Source: JACKFB01 sp041389525
Lineage (GTDB): Bacteria > Myxococcota_A > UBA9042 > PHBI01 > JACKFB01
Direction: 5' to 3'
Length of the DNA: 64,000 nt
NCBI GenBank assembly: GCA_041389525.1
Contig: JAWKRR010000030.1
Span: 1-64,000, forward strand
The translations under genes and the position numbers were made by a program. Below, one piece after another: positions 37,633 through 46,620 of the stretch (positions are counted from its first letter, which is position 1; every line of letters begins with the position of its first letter). The notes under the pieces were generated by a model that saw only the letters and a program-made list of their open reading frames with translations, did no database searches and was not told where the DNA came from.

Positions 37633-37792
37633 GCGACCCGCTCGTAAATCGGTGTGGCGAACTCCCGACCCGCGGGCCGACGGCCGAGGGTGAATCAAAG
37701 CCGCTCCCCGACGCAAGGCGCGGCGGTTGAGGCGGGCGCGAGGCCGACTTTTCCGCTGGATACATCGCCTTCTCTGTGCCATAGCTGCGGCC

Positions 37793-37861
37793 ATGACGCG
37801 GCTCGAAGCCCATCTCCATTGCCATCACCACCCCCACGGGGGACGGTCGGCATTGGTCTAG
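37793..37861 (+). CDS. hisL: Candidate histidine operon leader peptide
   Basis: A 22-codon ORF (ATG 37793, stop TAG 37859-37861) lies in the 337-bp gap upstream of hisG, in the same direction. Residues 7-15 read HLHCHHHPH, so six of nine codons are His. Such a run is the hallmark of a leader peptide whose translation senses charged histidyl-tRNA. No clear ribosome binding site precedes the ATG, so translation may be weak or leaderless. The peptide ends 108 bp before hisG, leaving room for alternative RNA folds. It is too short for normal gene finders. Confidence rests on the His run and on its position. Confidence 0.78.
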   Translation: MTRLEAHLHCHHHPHGGRSALV

Positions 37862-37897
37862 GCGCGCGCGTTTCGCTCCCACCACGCTGGCCTCTCC

Positions 37898-37969
37898 CGA
37901 CTGGAGCCGGCGTCTGGTCTCGCGACCTCGTCGGCGCCTGCCGCCCGACACCTGACGACGAGGAACTCG
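37898..37969 (+). promoter_or_regulatory. Possible attenuator hairpin masking the hisG ribosome binding site
   Basis: CCTCGTCG (37926-37933) is exactly complementary to CGACGAGG (37956-37963), which contains the start of the hisG Shine-Dalgarno sequence, leaving a 22-nt loop. A competing partner exists upstream: CGAC(TG)GAG at 37898-37906 can pair with CTCGTCG (37927-37933) with a two-base bulge. No U-tract follows, so control by hiding the ribosome binding site is more likely than transcription termination. The pairing was found by eye and not folded. Confidence 0.45.
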
Positions 37970-38848
37970 ATGACTGCCAATGATCCCCAGGCCGCCGCCG
38001 TGCGGATGGCCCTGCCCAAAGGCCGCATGCAAGACGGCGTGTTCTCGCTGCTCGGCGACGCTGGAATCCAGGTCCGCCTGAGCGAGCGCGGCTACCGCCC
38101 GACCATCTCGCTGCCCGGCTTCGACACCAAGATCCTCAAGCCGCAGAACATCGTCGAGATGCTGCACATGGGCTCGCGGGACCTCGGATTCGCAGGCGCG
38201 GACTGGGTCGACGAGCTGCAGGCCGAGCTGGTCGAGATGCTGGACACGGGGCTGGACCCGGTGCGCATCGTCGCCGCCGCCCCCAAAGAGATCGTCGTCA
38301 ACGGGCGCCTCCCGACCACCCGCCTCGTCGTGGCGTCGGAGTACGACCGCATGACCCGCGCGTGGATCGAGCGCAAGGGCCTCAACGCCGTCTTCGTCCG
38401 CTCCTACGGCGCCACCGAGGTCTTCCCGCCCGAAGACGCCGACTGCATCGTCGACAACACCGCCACCGGCAGCACCCTGCGCGCCAACGGCCTCGAGATC
38501 GTCGACGAGCTGATGCGCTCGTCCACCCGCCTCTACGCGCACCCCCGCGCCCTCGACATCCCCGAGAAGCGCGCCACCATCGAGCACCTCGTGCTGCTGG
38601 TCCGCTCGGTCATCGAGGCCCGCCGCCGCGTCATGGTCGAGCTCAACGTCCCCGACGCCCAGCTCGAATCCCTCATCGAGGTCCTCCCCTGCATGCGCGA
38701 ACCCACGGTCTCGCGCCTGCACGGCGAGGCCGGCTACGCGGTGAAGGCGGCCGTCCCCCGCGCCGACCTCCCGACGCTGATCCCCACGCTGAAATCCCGA
38801 GGCGGCACCGACATCGTCGTGTCCAACCTCGCCCAAATCGTCCCGTAG
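37970..38848 (+). CDS. hisG: ATP phosphoribosyltransferase (long form)
   Basis: HisG joins ATP and PRPP in the first step of histidine synthesis. At 292 residues it is the long form with a C-terminal regulatory domain, so no HisZ subunit is needed. Family segments include MALPKGRMQDGVFSLLGDAG, LGFAGADWVDEL, the PRPP-loop-type DADCIVDNTATGSTLRANGL and the ACT-like tail RRVMVELNVPDAQLESLIEV...VKAAVPRADLPTLIPTLKSRGG. ATG 37970 has the ribosome binding site GAGGA. It is the first enzyme gene of the operon. Confidence 0.95.
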   Translation: MTANDPQAAAVRMALPKGRMQDGVFSLLGDAGIQVRLSERGYRPTISLPGFDTKILKPQNIVEMLHMGSRDLGFAGADWVDELQAELVEMLDTGLDPVRIVAAAPKEIVVNGRLPTTRLVVASEYDRMTRAWIERKGLNAVFVRSYGATEVFPPEDADCIVDNTATGSTLRANGLEIVDELMRSSTRLYAHPRALDIPEKRATIEHLVLLVRSVIEARRRVMVELNVPDAQLESLIEVLPCMREPTVSRLHGEAGYAVKAAVPRADLPTLIPTLKSRGGTDIVVSNLAQIVP

Positions 38849-38857
38849 GCGGCCCCC

Positions 38858-40600
38858 ATGACCGCGTCCAGCTCCGCCACCGCCCGCACCCTGCGCCCCT
38901 CCCCCGCCATCGCCGGCATGGCGCCCTACCGCGTCCCGCGCCACCCCGCGCCCGTCGACCTCGTCCTCGACGGCAACGAAGGCCGCCGCCCCTTCGCCGA
39001 CGTCTGGCAGCCCCTGGCCGAGGCCGAGCCCGAGCTCATCCGCCGCTACCCCAAGGCCACCCGCCTCGAGGAAGCCCTCGCCGTCGCCTACAGCCTCACC
39101 CCCGCCGAGGTGCTCGTGACCTCCGGCGGCGACGACGCGCTGGACCGCGCCGCCCGCGCCGTCCTGGCCCCCGGCCGCGAGCTCATCCTCCCGGTCCCCA
39201 CCTTCGAGATGATCGGCCGCTACGCCACCCTCGTCGGCGCCGAGGTCCGCGAGATCCCCTGGCCCGACGGCGCCTACCCCACCGACCTGGTCATCGCCGC
39301 GATCACCGACGCCACCTCGGCGATCGCCATCGTCACGCCCAATAACCCCACCGGCGCCGTGGCCACCGCCGACGACCTCCGCCGCCTCTCCGCCGCCGCG
39401 CCCCACGCCCTGCTGCTGGTCGACCTGGCCTACGGCGAGTTCGCCGACGAGGAGCTCACCTCCGTCGCCCTCGCACTCCCCAACGCCATCGTCTTCCGCA
39501 CGCTGTCCAAGGCCTGGGGCCTCGCCGGCTTGCGCGTCGGGTACGCCCTGGGCCCCGCCGAGCTCATCGGCTGGCTGCGCTCGGCCGGCAACCCCTACGC
39601 AGTCTCGGCCGCGTCGATCCTGGTCGCCTGTCGCGAGTTCAGCCAGAACCGCGAGTCCATGCGCGCCTTCGTCGCCCAGATCCGCAGCGAGCGGACCGCG
39701 GTGCACGCGCTGCTGACCGCCCTGCACGTCGACGCCCTGCCGTCGCAAGGCAACTTCGTCTTCTGCCGCACGCCACGGGCCGCCTGGCTGCGGGACGGAC
39801 TCGCCGGCCTCGGCATCGGCGTCCGGGTCTGGCCAGGCCACCCGGAGCTCGACGGCACCTGCCGCATCACCTGCCCCGGGGACGCCGCCGATCTCGGGCG
39901 GCTCTGCTCCGGAATCACCGCGACCCTGGCACCCGAGGCCATCCTCTTCGACATGGACGGCGTGCTCGCCGACGTGTCGGGCAGCTACCGCCGCGCGATC
40001 ATCGAGACCGCCAGGAGCTTCGGCGTCACCGTCGAGCCGGCCGCCATCGCCGAGGCCAAGGCCCGCGGAAACGCCAACAACGACTGGATTCTAACCCGCG
40101 AGCTCATGGCCCAGCGCGGCGTCGAGCAGAGCCTCGAGGCGGTCACCGAGCGCTTCGAGTCGCTCTACCAGGGCAGCGCCGAGACCCCCGGCCTGCGCCT
40201 CACCGAGCGCCTCGTCGGCGGCCGCCCGCTGCTGGAGCGCCTGTGCGAGCGCGTCCGCCTCGGCGTCGTCACCGGCCGCCCGCGCCGCGACGCGCGCCGA
40301 TTCCTCGAAGAGCACGGTATCTCCGATCTCTTTGAGGTGGTCGTTTGCATGGAAGACGGCCCGGCGAAGCCCGACCCGCACGTGGTCCGCGCGGCGCTGA
40401 CAGGCCTCGGCGTCGAGCACGCCTGGATGATCGGCGACACGCCAGACGACATCCGCGCCGCCCGCGCCGCCGGGGTGGTGCCGCTCGGCATCGTCGCCCC
40501 CGGTGAGTCGAACCCGGACGCCGTCACCACCTCGCTCTTCGCCACCGGCGCGGCGCGGGTGCTGGAGAGCTTGGACGCCCTCGAGGAGCTTCTGCCATGA
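38858..40600 (+). CDS. hisC: Histidinol-phosphate aminotransferase fused to a HAD phosphatase
   Basis: Residues 1-360 are a class I/II PLP aminotransferase of HisC type: NEGRRPF near the start, SGGDDALDRA, TPNNPTG, the pocket motif DLAYGEF and the PLP Lys in LSKAWGLAGLRVGY. Residues 362-580 are a complete HAD hydrolase: motif I FDMDGVLADVSGSYR, motif II VTGRPRRD, Lys of AKPDP and motif IV MIGDTPDDIRAA. The operon has no bifunctional HisB and no separate HisN/HisJ, so the HAD domain probably supplies histidinol-phosphate phosphatase, the step right after HisC. That assignment is inference. It overlaps hisB by 4 bp (ATGA). Confidence 0.92.
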   Translation: MTASSSATARTLRPSPAIAGMAPYRVPRHPAPVDLVLDGNEGRRPFADVWQPLAEAEPELIRRYPKATRLEEALAVAYSLTPAEVLVTSGGDDALDRAARAVLAPGRELILPVPTFEMIGRYATLVGAEVREIPWPDGAYPTDLVIAAITDATSAIAIVTPNNPTGAVATADDLRRLSAAAPHALLLVDLAYGEFADEELTSVALALPNAIVFRTLSKAWGLAGLRVGYALGPAELIGWLRSAGNPYAVSAASILVACREFSQNRESMRAFVAQIRSERTAVHALLTALHVDALPSQGNFVFCRTPRAAWLRDGLAGLGIGVRVWPGHPELDGTCRITCPGDAADLGRLCSGITATLAPEAILFDMDGVLADVSGSYRRAIIETARSFGVTVEPAAIAEAKARGNANNDWILTRELMAQRGVEQSLEAVTERFESLYQGSAETPGLRLTERLVGGRPLLERLCERVRLGVVTGRPRRDARRFLEEHGISDLFEVVVCMEDGPAKPDPHVVRAALTGLGVEHAWMIGDTPDDIRAARAAGVVPLGIVAPGESNPDAVTTSLFATGAARVLESLDALEELLP

Positions 40601-41193
40601 GCAACGCCGCCCCCCGCAAGGCCGAGATCGCGCGCACCACGCGCGAGACCGATATCCGCTTGAGCCTGAGCCTCGACGGCACCGGCGACGCGAAGATCGC
40701 CACCGGCATCGGGTTTCTCGACCACATGCTGACCACGCTGACCAAGCACTCCCGCTTCGACCTGGAGTTGACCTGCGAGGGCGACCTGCACGTCGACGGC
40801 CACCACACGACCGAGGACTGCGCGCTGGCGCTGGGCCAGGCGCTGGACGAGGCCCTGGGCGACCGCCGCGGCATCGCCCGCTTCGGCTACGCCTACGCTC
40901 CCCTGGACGAGGCGCTGTCCCGGGCGGTCATCGACCTCTCCGGCCGGCCTTGGCCCGTGGTCGAGCTGGGGCTGCGCCGCGAGCGGCTGGGCGACCTGGA
41001 CACCGAGCTGCTGACCCACGTCTTTCAGTCGCTGGCGATGGCCTCCCGCTCGTCGATTCACGTGGACGTGTTGCGGGGCGACAACGATCATCACCGCGCT
41101 GAGAGCGCGTTCAAGGCGCTGGCTCTTGCGCTGCGGCAAGCCGTCACCCGCGACGGCACCGCCGAGATCCCCAGCACCAAGGGGGTGCTCTGA
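40597..41193 (+). CDS. hisB: Imidazoleglycerol-phosphate dehydratase
   Basis: This is a single-domain HisB of 198 residues that dehydrates imidazole glycerol phosphate. The Mn-binding motifs are intact: FLDHMLTTLTKHSRFDL, HVDGHHTTEDCALALG and DNDHHRAESAFKALALAL. The enterobacterial N-terminal phosphatase domain is absent. The start overlaps the hisC-HAD stop (ATGA) and its stop overlaps the hisH start (TGATG), so translation is coupled. Confidence 0.96.
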   Translation: MSNAAPRKAEIARTTRETDIRLSLSLDGTGDAKIATGIGFLDHMLTTLTKHSRFDLELTCEGDLHVDGHHTTEDCALALGQALDEALGDRRGIARFGYAYAPLDEALSRAVIDLSGRPWPVVELGLRRERLGDLDTELLTHVFQSLAMASRSSIHVDVLRGDNDHHRAESAFKALALALRQAVTRDGTAEIPSTKGVL

Positions 41194-41785
41194 TGGGCCT
41201 CGCCGTCGTTCGAACGGGCAGCGCCAACCTCGCCTCCGTGCTCGCGGGCCTTCGCCGCACGGGCGCCGAGCCCTTTCTCACCCAGGACCCGGCCGACATC
41301 GAGCGCTGCGAGCGGGTGGTCCTGCCCGGCGTCGGGGCCTTCGGCGCCGCCATGGACGAGCTGAACGCCCGCGGCCTGTCGGGCCCGCTGGCCGAGCGCG
41401 CGCGGTCTGGCAAGCCGCTGCTGGCCGTGTGTCTGGGGCTGCAGCTGCTCTGCGAGTCCAGCGAGGAGACCCCGGCGCCACGGGCTTGGGCGTCGTCCCA
41501 GGCACCATCCGGCGCTTTCACGACGGGCTGATCATCCCGCAGCTCGGCTGGAACCGCGTCCGACCGGCCGAGGGCAGCCGGCTGCTCGAGGACGGCTACG
41601 CGTACTACGCCAACTCGTACCGCCTGGAGTCGCTGCCCGAGGGCTACTCGGGCGCGATGACCGAACACGGCGGGCCCTTCGTCGCGGCGCTGGAGCGCGG
41701 GCCGCTCCTGGCCTGCCAGTTCCACCCCGAGCTCAGCGGCGAGTGGGGTCAGGCTCTGCTCTCCCGTTGGCTGGAGGCCGTCTGA
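41193..41785 (+). CDS. hisH: Imidazole glycerol phosphate synthase, glutaminase subunit (one frameshift)
   Basis: HisH releases ammonia from glutamine for HisF. Residues 1-92 read cleanly from ATG 41193 and contain the nucleophile motif AVCLGLQLL. At about 41474 the frame changes; one extra G in CCCCGGCGCC restores ETPGATGLGVVPGTIRRF and the rest of the protein, including the catalytic QFHPELSGEWGQ. The corrected length is 197 residues, normal for the family. The stop overlaps the hisF start. A single missing base in an otherwise perfect operon gene is most likely a consensus error. Confidence 0.88.
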
Positions 41786-42537
41786 TGCTGACCGTTCGCG
41801 TCATCCCCTGTCTGGACGTGCGCGACGGCCGCGTCGTGAAGGGCATCCAGTTCCAAGGCCTCGTGGACGCTGGAGACCCGGCCGAGCGCGCCGCGGCATA
41901 CGAGGCCCAAGGCGCCGACGAGCTCGTGATCCTCGACGTCTCCGCGACGCCCGAGGGCCGCGGCCACGCCGTCGAGACCGTGCGCCACGTGCGCGACGTG
42001 CTGCGCATCCCGCTGACGGTCGGGGCGGCGTGCGCCGAGTCGAAGACGCCGCGCGCCTCTTGGACGCAGGCGCCGACAAGGTCTCGGTGAACACCGCGGC
42101 CGTCGAGCGCCCGGAGATCTTGAACGAGCTGGCGACGCGCTTCGGCTCGCAGTGCACGGTCTTGGCCGTGGACGCCGCCCAGCGCGAGGACGGCAGCTTC
42201 GAGGTTGTCACCCGCTCCGGCACGCACCGCACGGGCATCGACGTGGTGCAGTGGGCCAGAGACGGCGTCGCCCGCGGCGCTGGCGAGATCCTGCTGACCA
42301 GCTGGGACCGCGACGGGACCAAGTCCGGCTACGACACGGTGCTGCTGCGCGCGGTCAGCGACGCGGTGCGCGTGCCGGTCATCGCGTCGGGCGGCGCGGC
42401 CTCGGCCGACCACCTGGTCGAGGCGCTGGCGGCCGGCGCGAGCGCGGTCTTGGCCGCGGCATCTTCACTACGGCGAGACCACGGTCGCGGACGTGAAGCG
42501 CGAGCTGGCCAAAGCGGGCCTCGAGGTGCGGCGATGA
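41785..42537 (+). CDS. hisF: Imidazole glycerol phosphate synthase, cyclase subunit (three missing bases)
   Basis: HisF is the (beta/alpha)8 cyclase that makes IGP and AICAR. The start VIPCLDVRDGRVVKG, with the first catalytic Asp, is intact. Near 42031 one G is missing from a G-run; adding it gives TVGGGVRRVEDAARLLDAGADKVSVN. Near 42460-42471 two more single bases are missing; adding them gives GIFHYGETTVADVKRELAKAG and the stop at 42535-42537, which overlaps the hisA start. The second catalytic Asp region (ILLTSWDRDGTKSGYD) is intact. The corrected protein is 251 residues. Confidence 0.87.
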
Positions 42538-43829
42538 TCGTAGGATCCATCGACCTGATGGAGGGACAGGCCGTCCAGCTCATCGGCGGCGAGAAGCGCG
42601 CCATCGACGCGGGCGACCCGCTCCCGATCGCGCGGAAGTTCAAGCTGGCCGGCGAGATCGCGGTCATCGATCTGGACGCCGCGCTCGGTCAGGGCAGCAA
42701 CCGCGAGCTGGTCGAGGCGCTGTGTCGCGAGGCCTCGTGCCGGGTCGGCGGCGGCATCCGCGACGTCGAGACCGCCAAGCGCTGGCTGGACGCCGGCGCC
42801 CGGCGGATCATCTTGGGCACCGCAGCACAGCCCGAGATCCTCAGCCAGCTCCCAAGAGAGCGCGTCATCGCCGCGCTGGACGCCAAAGACGGCGAGGTGG
42901 TCATCGAGGGCTGGCGCAAGGGCACCGGCCGCGGAATCCTCGAGCGCATCGCCGAGCTCCGAGAGCACGTCAGCGGGTTCCTGGTCACCTTCGTCGAGCG
43001 GGAGGGCCGCCTCGGAGGCACCGATCTCGGGCGGGTGCAGGCGATTGTCGACGCGGCGGGCTCGGCAAGGGTCACCATCGCGGGCGGCGTGACGACGGCG
43101 GCCGAGATCGCCGAGCTGGACCGCCTGGGGGCCGACGCTCAGGTCGGCATGGCGCTGTACACCGGGCGGCTCTCGCTGGCCGAAGGCATCGCCGCGCCGC
43201 TTCGGACCGACCGGCCCGACGGGCTGTGGGCGACGGTCATCTGCGACCCTCACGGCCGCGCCCTGGGCCTCGCGTGGTCGAACGCCGAGAGCTTGGCGCG
43301 CGCCGTCGAGTCCGGCCGCGGCGTGTACTGGTCGCGCTCGCGCGGCGGGCTGTGGATGAAGGGCGAGAGCTCGGGCGCCACCCAAGAGCTGCTGGCCATC
43401 GACCACGACTGCGACCGCGACGCGCTGCGCTTCACGGTGCGTCAGGCGCCGCCGGGGTTTTGTCACCTGGACACCACGAGCTGCTGGGGTCCGCTGGGCG
43501 GCATCCCGGCGCTGGCCGAGACCCTGGCCGCGCGCGCCGTGGACGCGCCGGAGGGTAGCTACACCGCGCGCCTGCTGGGCGACGCGGAGCTCTTGCGCGC
43601 GAAGCTGCTCGAGGAGGCCGGCGAGCTAGCCGACGCGACCGCGCCGGAGCACGTCGCCGCCGAGGCCGCGGACGTCCTGTACTTCACCATGGTCGCCCTG
43701 GCGCGGGCCGGCGTGGGCATGGAAGCGGTCGAGCGTGAGTTGGACCGGCGCGCCTTGGGCGTCACCCGGCGCGCGGGCGACGCAAAGCCAGGCGCCATCA
43801 GGGAAAAAGCAAAGGGGGAGACGCCATGA
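42534..43829 (+). CDS. hisA: HisA-HisI-HisE trifunctional fusion
   Basis: Residues 1-220 are the ProFAR isomerase HisA: MIVGSIDLMEGQAVQL with the catalytic Asp, VRVGGGIRD-type RVGGGIRDVETAKRWL, and ARVTIAGGVTTAAEI. Residues 220-340 are phosphoribosyl-AMP cyclohydrolase (HisI): RPDGLWATVICD, YWSRSRGGLWMKGESSGATQ, the metal motif DCDRDAL and the Zn Cys residues in GFCHLDTTSCW. Residues 340-431 are phosphoribosyl-ATP pyrophosphatase (HisE): KLLEEAGELADA and EAADVLYFTMVAL. HisI-HisE fusions are common; adding HisA in front is rarer. One chain would thus carry three of the first four steps. Confidence 0.93.
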   Translation: MIVGSIDLMEGQAVQLIGGEKRAIDAGDPLPIARKFKLAGEIAVIDLDAALGQGSNRELVEALCREASCRVGGGIRDVETAKRWLDAGARRIILGTAAQPEILSQLPRERVIAALDAKDGEVVIEGWRKGTGRGILERIAELREHVSGFLVTFVEREGRLGGTDLGRVQAIVDAAGSARVTIAGGVTTAAEIAELDRLGADAQVGMALYTGRLSLAEGIAAPLRTDRPDGLWATVICDPHGRALGLAWSNAESLARAVESGRGVYWSRSRGGLWMKGESSGATQELLAIDHDCDRDALRFTVRQAPPGFCHLDTTSCWGPLGGIPALAETLAARAVDAPEGSYTARLLGDAELLRAKLLEEAGELADATAPEHVAAEAADVLYFTMVALARAGVGMEAVERELDRRALGVTRRAGDAKPGAIREKAKGETP

Positions 43830-45087
43830 GCGAGCCCAGGCTGCGGCGAATCACCCCGGAAGATCTGCCCGCGCTGCGGCGTGACGCGGTCGACACCGAC
43901 ACCCTGTCCATCGCCGGCAGCATCGTCGAGGACGTGCGCACCCGCGGCGAGGTCGCGCTGCGCGAGCACGCCACCAGCCTGGGGACCTGCCCGAGGGCGC
44001 GCCGCTGGTGATCGAGCGGCCCTACCTGGACGCCGCGCTGGGGGCGCTGCCGGCCGGCGACCGCGCGCTGCTAGAGCGCACCGCCCAGCGCATCCGCGCC
44101 TTCGCCGAGGCCCAGCGCGCGGCCCTGACCAACGCAGAGATCCGCGTCCCCGGCGGCGCCGCCGGCAACACCGTCGCGCCGGTCGAGCGCGCCGGGTGCT
44201 ACGCGCCGGGTGGCCGCTTCCCGCTGCCTTCGAGCGTCCTGATGACCGCGATCACCGCGCGTGTCGCCGGCGTCTCCGAGGTCTGGGTCGCCAGCCCGCG
44301 CCCGACCCAGATCACCCTCGCCGCGGCCGCGGTCGCCGGCGCCGACGCGGTCCTGACCGTCGGCGGTGCGCAGGCCATCGCCGCGCTCGCGTACGGCGCA
44401 GGGCCCGTCCCCGCGGTCGATGTCATCGTCGGCCCCGGAAACCGCTTCGTCACCGCCGCCAAACAGCTGGTCAGCGGCCGCGTCCGCATCGACATGCTGG
44501 CAGGTCCCAGCGAGCTGGTCGTCCTCTGCGACGCCACCGCAGACCCGGAGACCGTCGCCGCGGACTTACTGGCCCAGGCCGAGCACGACCCTGACGCCCT
44601 GCCGGTCGTCGTCTCCACCGACGCCGCCGTCCTCGACCGCGTCGACGAGGCCATCACGCGCCAGCTCGCCACCCTGCCGACCGCCGCCACCGCCAGCCTC
44701 GCCATCGCCGACGGCTACTCGGTGCTCTGCGCCGACCTGGACGCCGCCATCGCGGTCTGCGATCGCCTCGCCCCCGAACACCTCGAGCTCTCCATCGCCG
44801 ACGCAGCCGCGCTGGCCCCGCGCTTTCATCACTACGGCGGCCTCTTCATCGGCGAAGGCTCCGCCGAGGTCCTCGGAGACTACGGCGCCGGCCCGAACCA
44901 CGTGCTCCCGACCGGCTCGACAGCCCGCTTCACCGGCGGCCTCTCGGTCTTCGACTTCCTGCGCGTCCGCACCTGGCTGCGCGTCGACGACGCCGCCGCG
45001 GTCCGCCCCCTGGCCCAAGACGCCGCCCAGCTCGCCCGCCTCGAAGGCCTCGAAGCCCACGCCCGCGCCGCCGAGCGTCGCACCTGA
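43826..45087 (+). CDS. hisD: Histidinol dehydrogenase (one frameshift)
   Basis: HisD oxidises histidinol to histidine in two NAD-dependent steps. ATG 43826 overlaps the preceding stop. The first 51 residues (RRITPEDLPALRRDAVDTDT...) read in one frame. At about 43982 one G is missing from GGGG; adding it gives SLGDLPEGAPLVIERPYLDAAL and joins the long second frame. The family motifs are complete there: PLPSSVLMTAITARVAGV, DVIVGPGNRFVTAAKQLVSG, DMLAGPSELVVL, the catalytic APEHLEL and GPNHVLPTGSTARF. It is the last gene of the operon. Confidence 0.9.
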
Positions 45088-45138
45088 AACCGCCCGCGGG
45101 GGTTCACCGACCGGGACCAGCCGGCATAGAGTCCCCTC

Positions 45139-46620
45139 GTGAGCCACGCCCGCGCCGGACTTTGGTTGGTCTGCGTCGCCGCCCTCTGCGTGGGGTGTGC
45201 GTCGCGCGTCGCGCTGCGCGCGGGCGAGGGCCGGGGCTTCGAAAACCCTGACGCGAGCTGGCGAATCGTCGTCGACCCTGAGCTCCGCCGGCTGGACGTG
45301 CGCGCGTGCTTCAGCCGGTCGCCGGGCACGCTGGTGCCGGGGACGAGGCGGGCGGGCAAGTGGTTGCTGCAGCCGCGGGCGGTCGCGGCCGCGGGCGAGC
45401 TGGCCCCGCGTGGGCCGCTGGCGGTGGACTCGCGCTCGGGCGGCTTCGAGGTGCCGGGCGGCGCTGCGGCCCGCTGCGTGGACTACAGCGTCAACCTCGC
45501 GCGGCTGGTCGCCGAGGACGCCAGGCGGCACGAGACCTACGCGTCGGCGCGCTGCGTGGTGCTCAACCCCGACCTCTTCCTGTGGCGCCCGCGCCGCGTC
45601 GCCGCCGACTTCCGCGGCGCGGTTCACTTCGTGCTGCCCGAGGGCTTCGACGCCTCCACCGCGTGGCCGCGCGGTCCGAGCGGCGCGCTCGACCTGGACG
45701 CCAGCGCGCTCGAGGGCACAGGCCGCGTGGTCCTGGGCCGCTTCAGCCGACTTCGCGCCGATGTCGGGACGGCGTCCTTGGACGTCGCCGTGGTCGACGG
45801 CCCGCGGGCGGCCACCGACGCGGGGATCCGCCACTGGCTGAGCGAGTCCGCGCGCGCCAACGCGCTGGTCTACGGCCAGCCACCCACGCCCAGCGCCCAG
45901 GTCATCGTCATCCCCGTCGAGGGCGACCGCGCGCGCCCCGTGGTCTTCGGCATGGCCCTGCGCGGCGGCGGCCCGGCGCTGGTGCTCCTGCTAGATAAGG
46001 CCGCCCGAGATCTGCAGCTGCCCGGAGAGTGGATCGCCATCCACGAGCTGTTTCACCTCGGCATGCCGGCCATTCGCCGCGCCGACGCGTGGCTCTCCGA
46101 GGGCGTGACCATGTACTACAGCGAGATTCTGCGGGCGCGCGCGGGGTTCGCGACGCCGGACGAGGCGTGGCAGCGGGTTCACGACGGCTTCGGCCGCGGC
46201 CGCCGCGAGAGCACGGGGCGGACCCTCGCTGACGAGAGCGCCGCGATGCGCGAGACCGCGTCGTACATGCGCGTGTACTGGGGCGGCGCCGCCATCGCGC
46301 TGGCCTGGGATGTGGCGATTCGCGAGGCGAGCGCTGGCGAAAAGTCCCTCGACGACGCGCTGCGCCACCTCCACGACTGCTGCCGCGAGCCCGCGCGCTT
46401 CTGGTCCGCCGCCGAGGTCATCGCCACCCTGGACCGCTGGTGGGGCAGCCCCCTATTCTCCGGCATCGCCGAACCCGCGCTGGCGTCGGCCGCCTTCCCC
46501 GACCTGAGCGGGCTCTACTCGCGCCTCGGGCTGCTCGCCGACGGCACCGACCTCCGCCTGCTCGAGTCCTCGGCCTCCGCGCTGCGCGACGCCATCACCG
46601 CCAAGGAGCCCGCCCGATGA
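45139..46620 (+). CDS. Putative gluzincin metallopeptidase lipoprotein (M1/M61-like)
   Basis: GTG 45139 opens a lipoprotein signal (LWLVCVAALCVGCAS). The C-terminal half has the zinc motif HELFH followed 15 residues later by the Glu of WLSEGVTMYYSE, the gluzincin arrangement of M1 and M61 (glycyl aminopeptidase) enzymes. The N-terminal half (PELRRLDVRACFSR; EDARRHETYASARCVVLNPDLFLW) resembles the beta-domain of M61 proteins. It is probably an outer-membrane or periplasmic peptidase. It begins 51 bp after hisD and its stop overlaps the next gene, so it may be read with it. Confidence 0.8.
   Translation: MSHARAGLWLVCVAALCVGCASRVALRAGEGRGFENPDASWRIVVDPELRRLDVRACFSRSPGTLVPGTRRAGKWLLQPRAVAAAGELAPRGPLAVDSRSGGFEVPGGAAARCVDYSVNLARLVAEDARRHETYASARCVVLNPDLFLWRPRRVAADFRGAVHFVLPEGFDASTAWPRGPSGALDLDASALEGTGRVVLGRFSRLRADVGTASLDVAVVDGPRAATDAGIRHWLSESARANALVYGQPPTPSAQVIVIPVEGDRARPVVFGMALRGGGPALVLLLDKAARDLQLPGEWIAIHELFHLGMPAIRRADAWLSEGVTMYYSEILRARAGFATPDEAWQRVHDGFGRGRRESTGRTLADESAAMRETASYMRVYWGGAAIALAWDVAIREASAGEKSLDDALRHLHDCCREPARFWSAAEVIATLDRWWGSPLFSGIAEPALASAAFPDLSGLYSRLGLLADGTDLRLLESSASALRDAITAKEPAR

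Noticed and set aside
37654..37983. 109-codon plus-strand ORF across the hisG upstream gap
   Set aside because: It lacks a ribosome binding site and overlaps hisG out of frame; the His-rich mini-ORF explains the region better.
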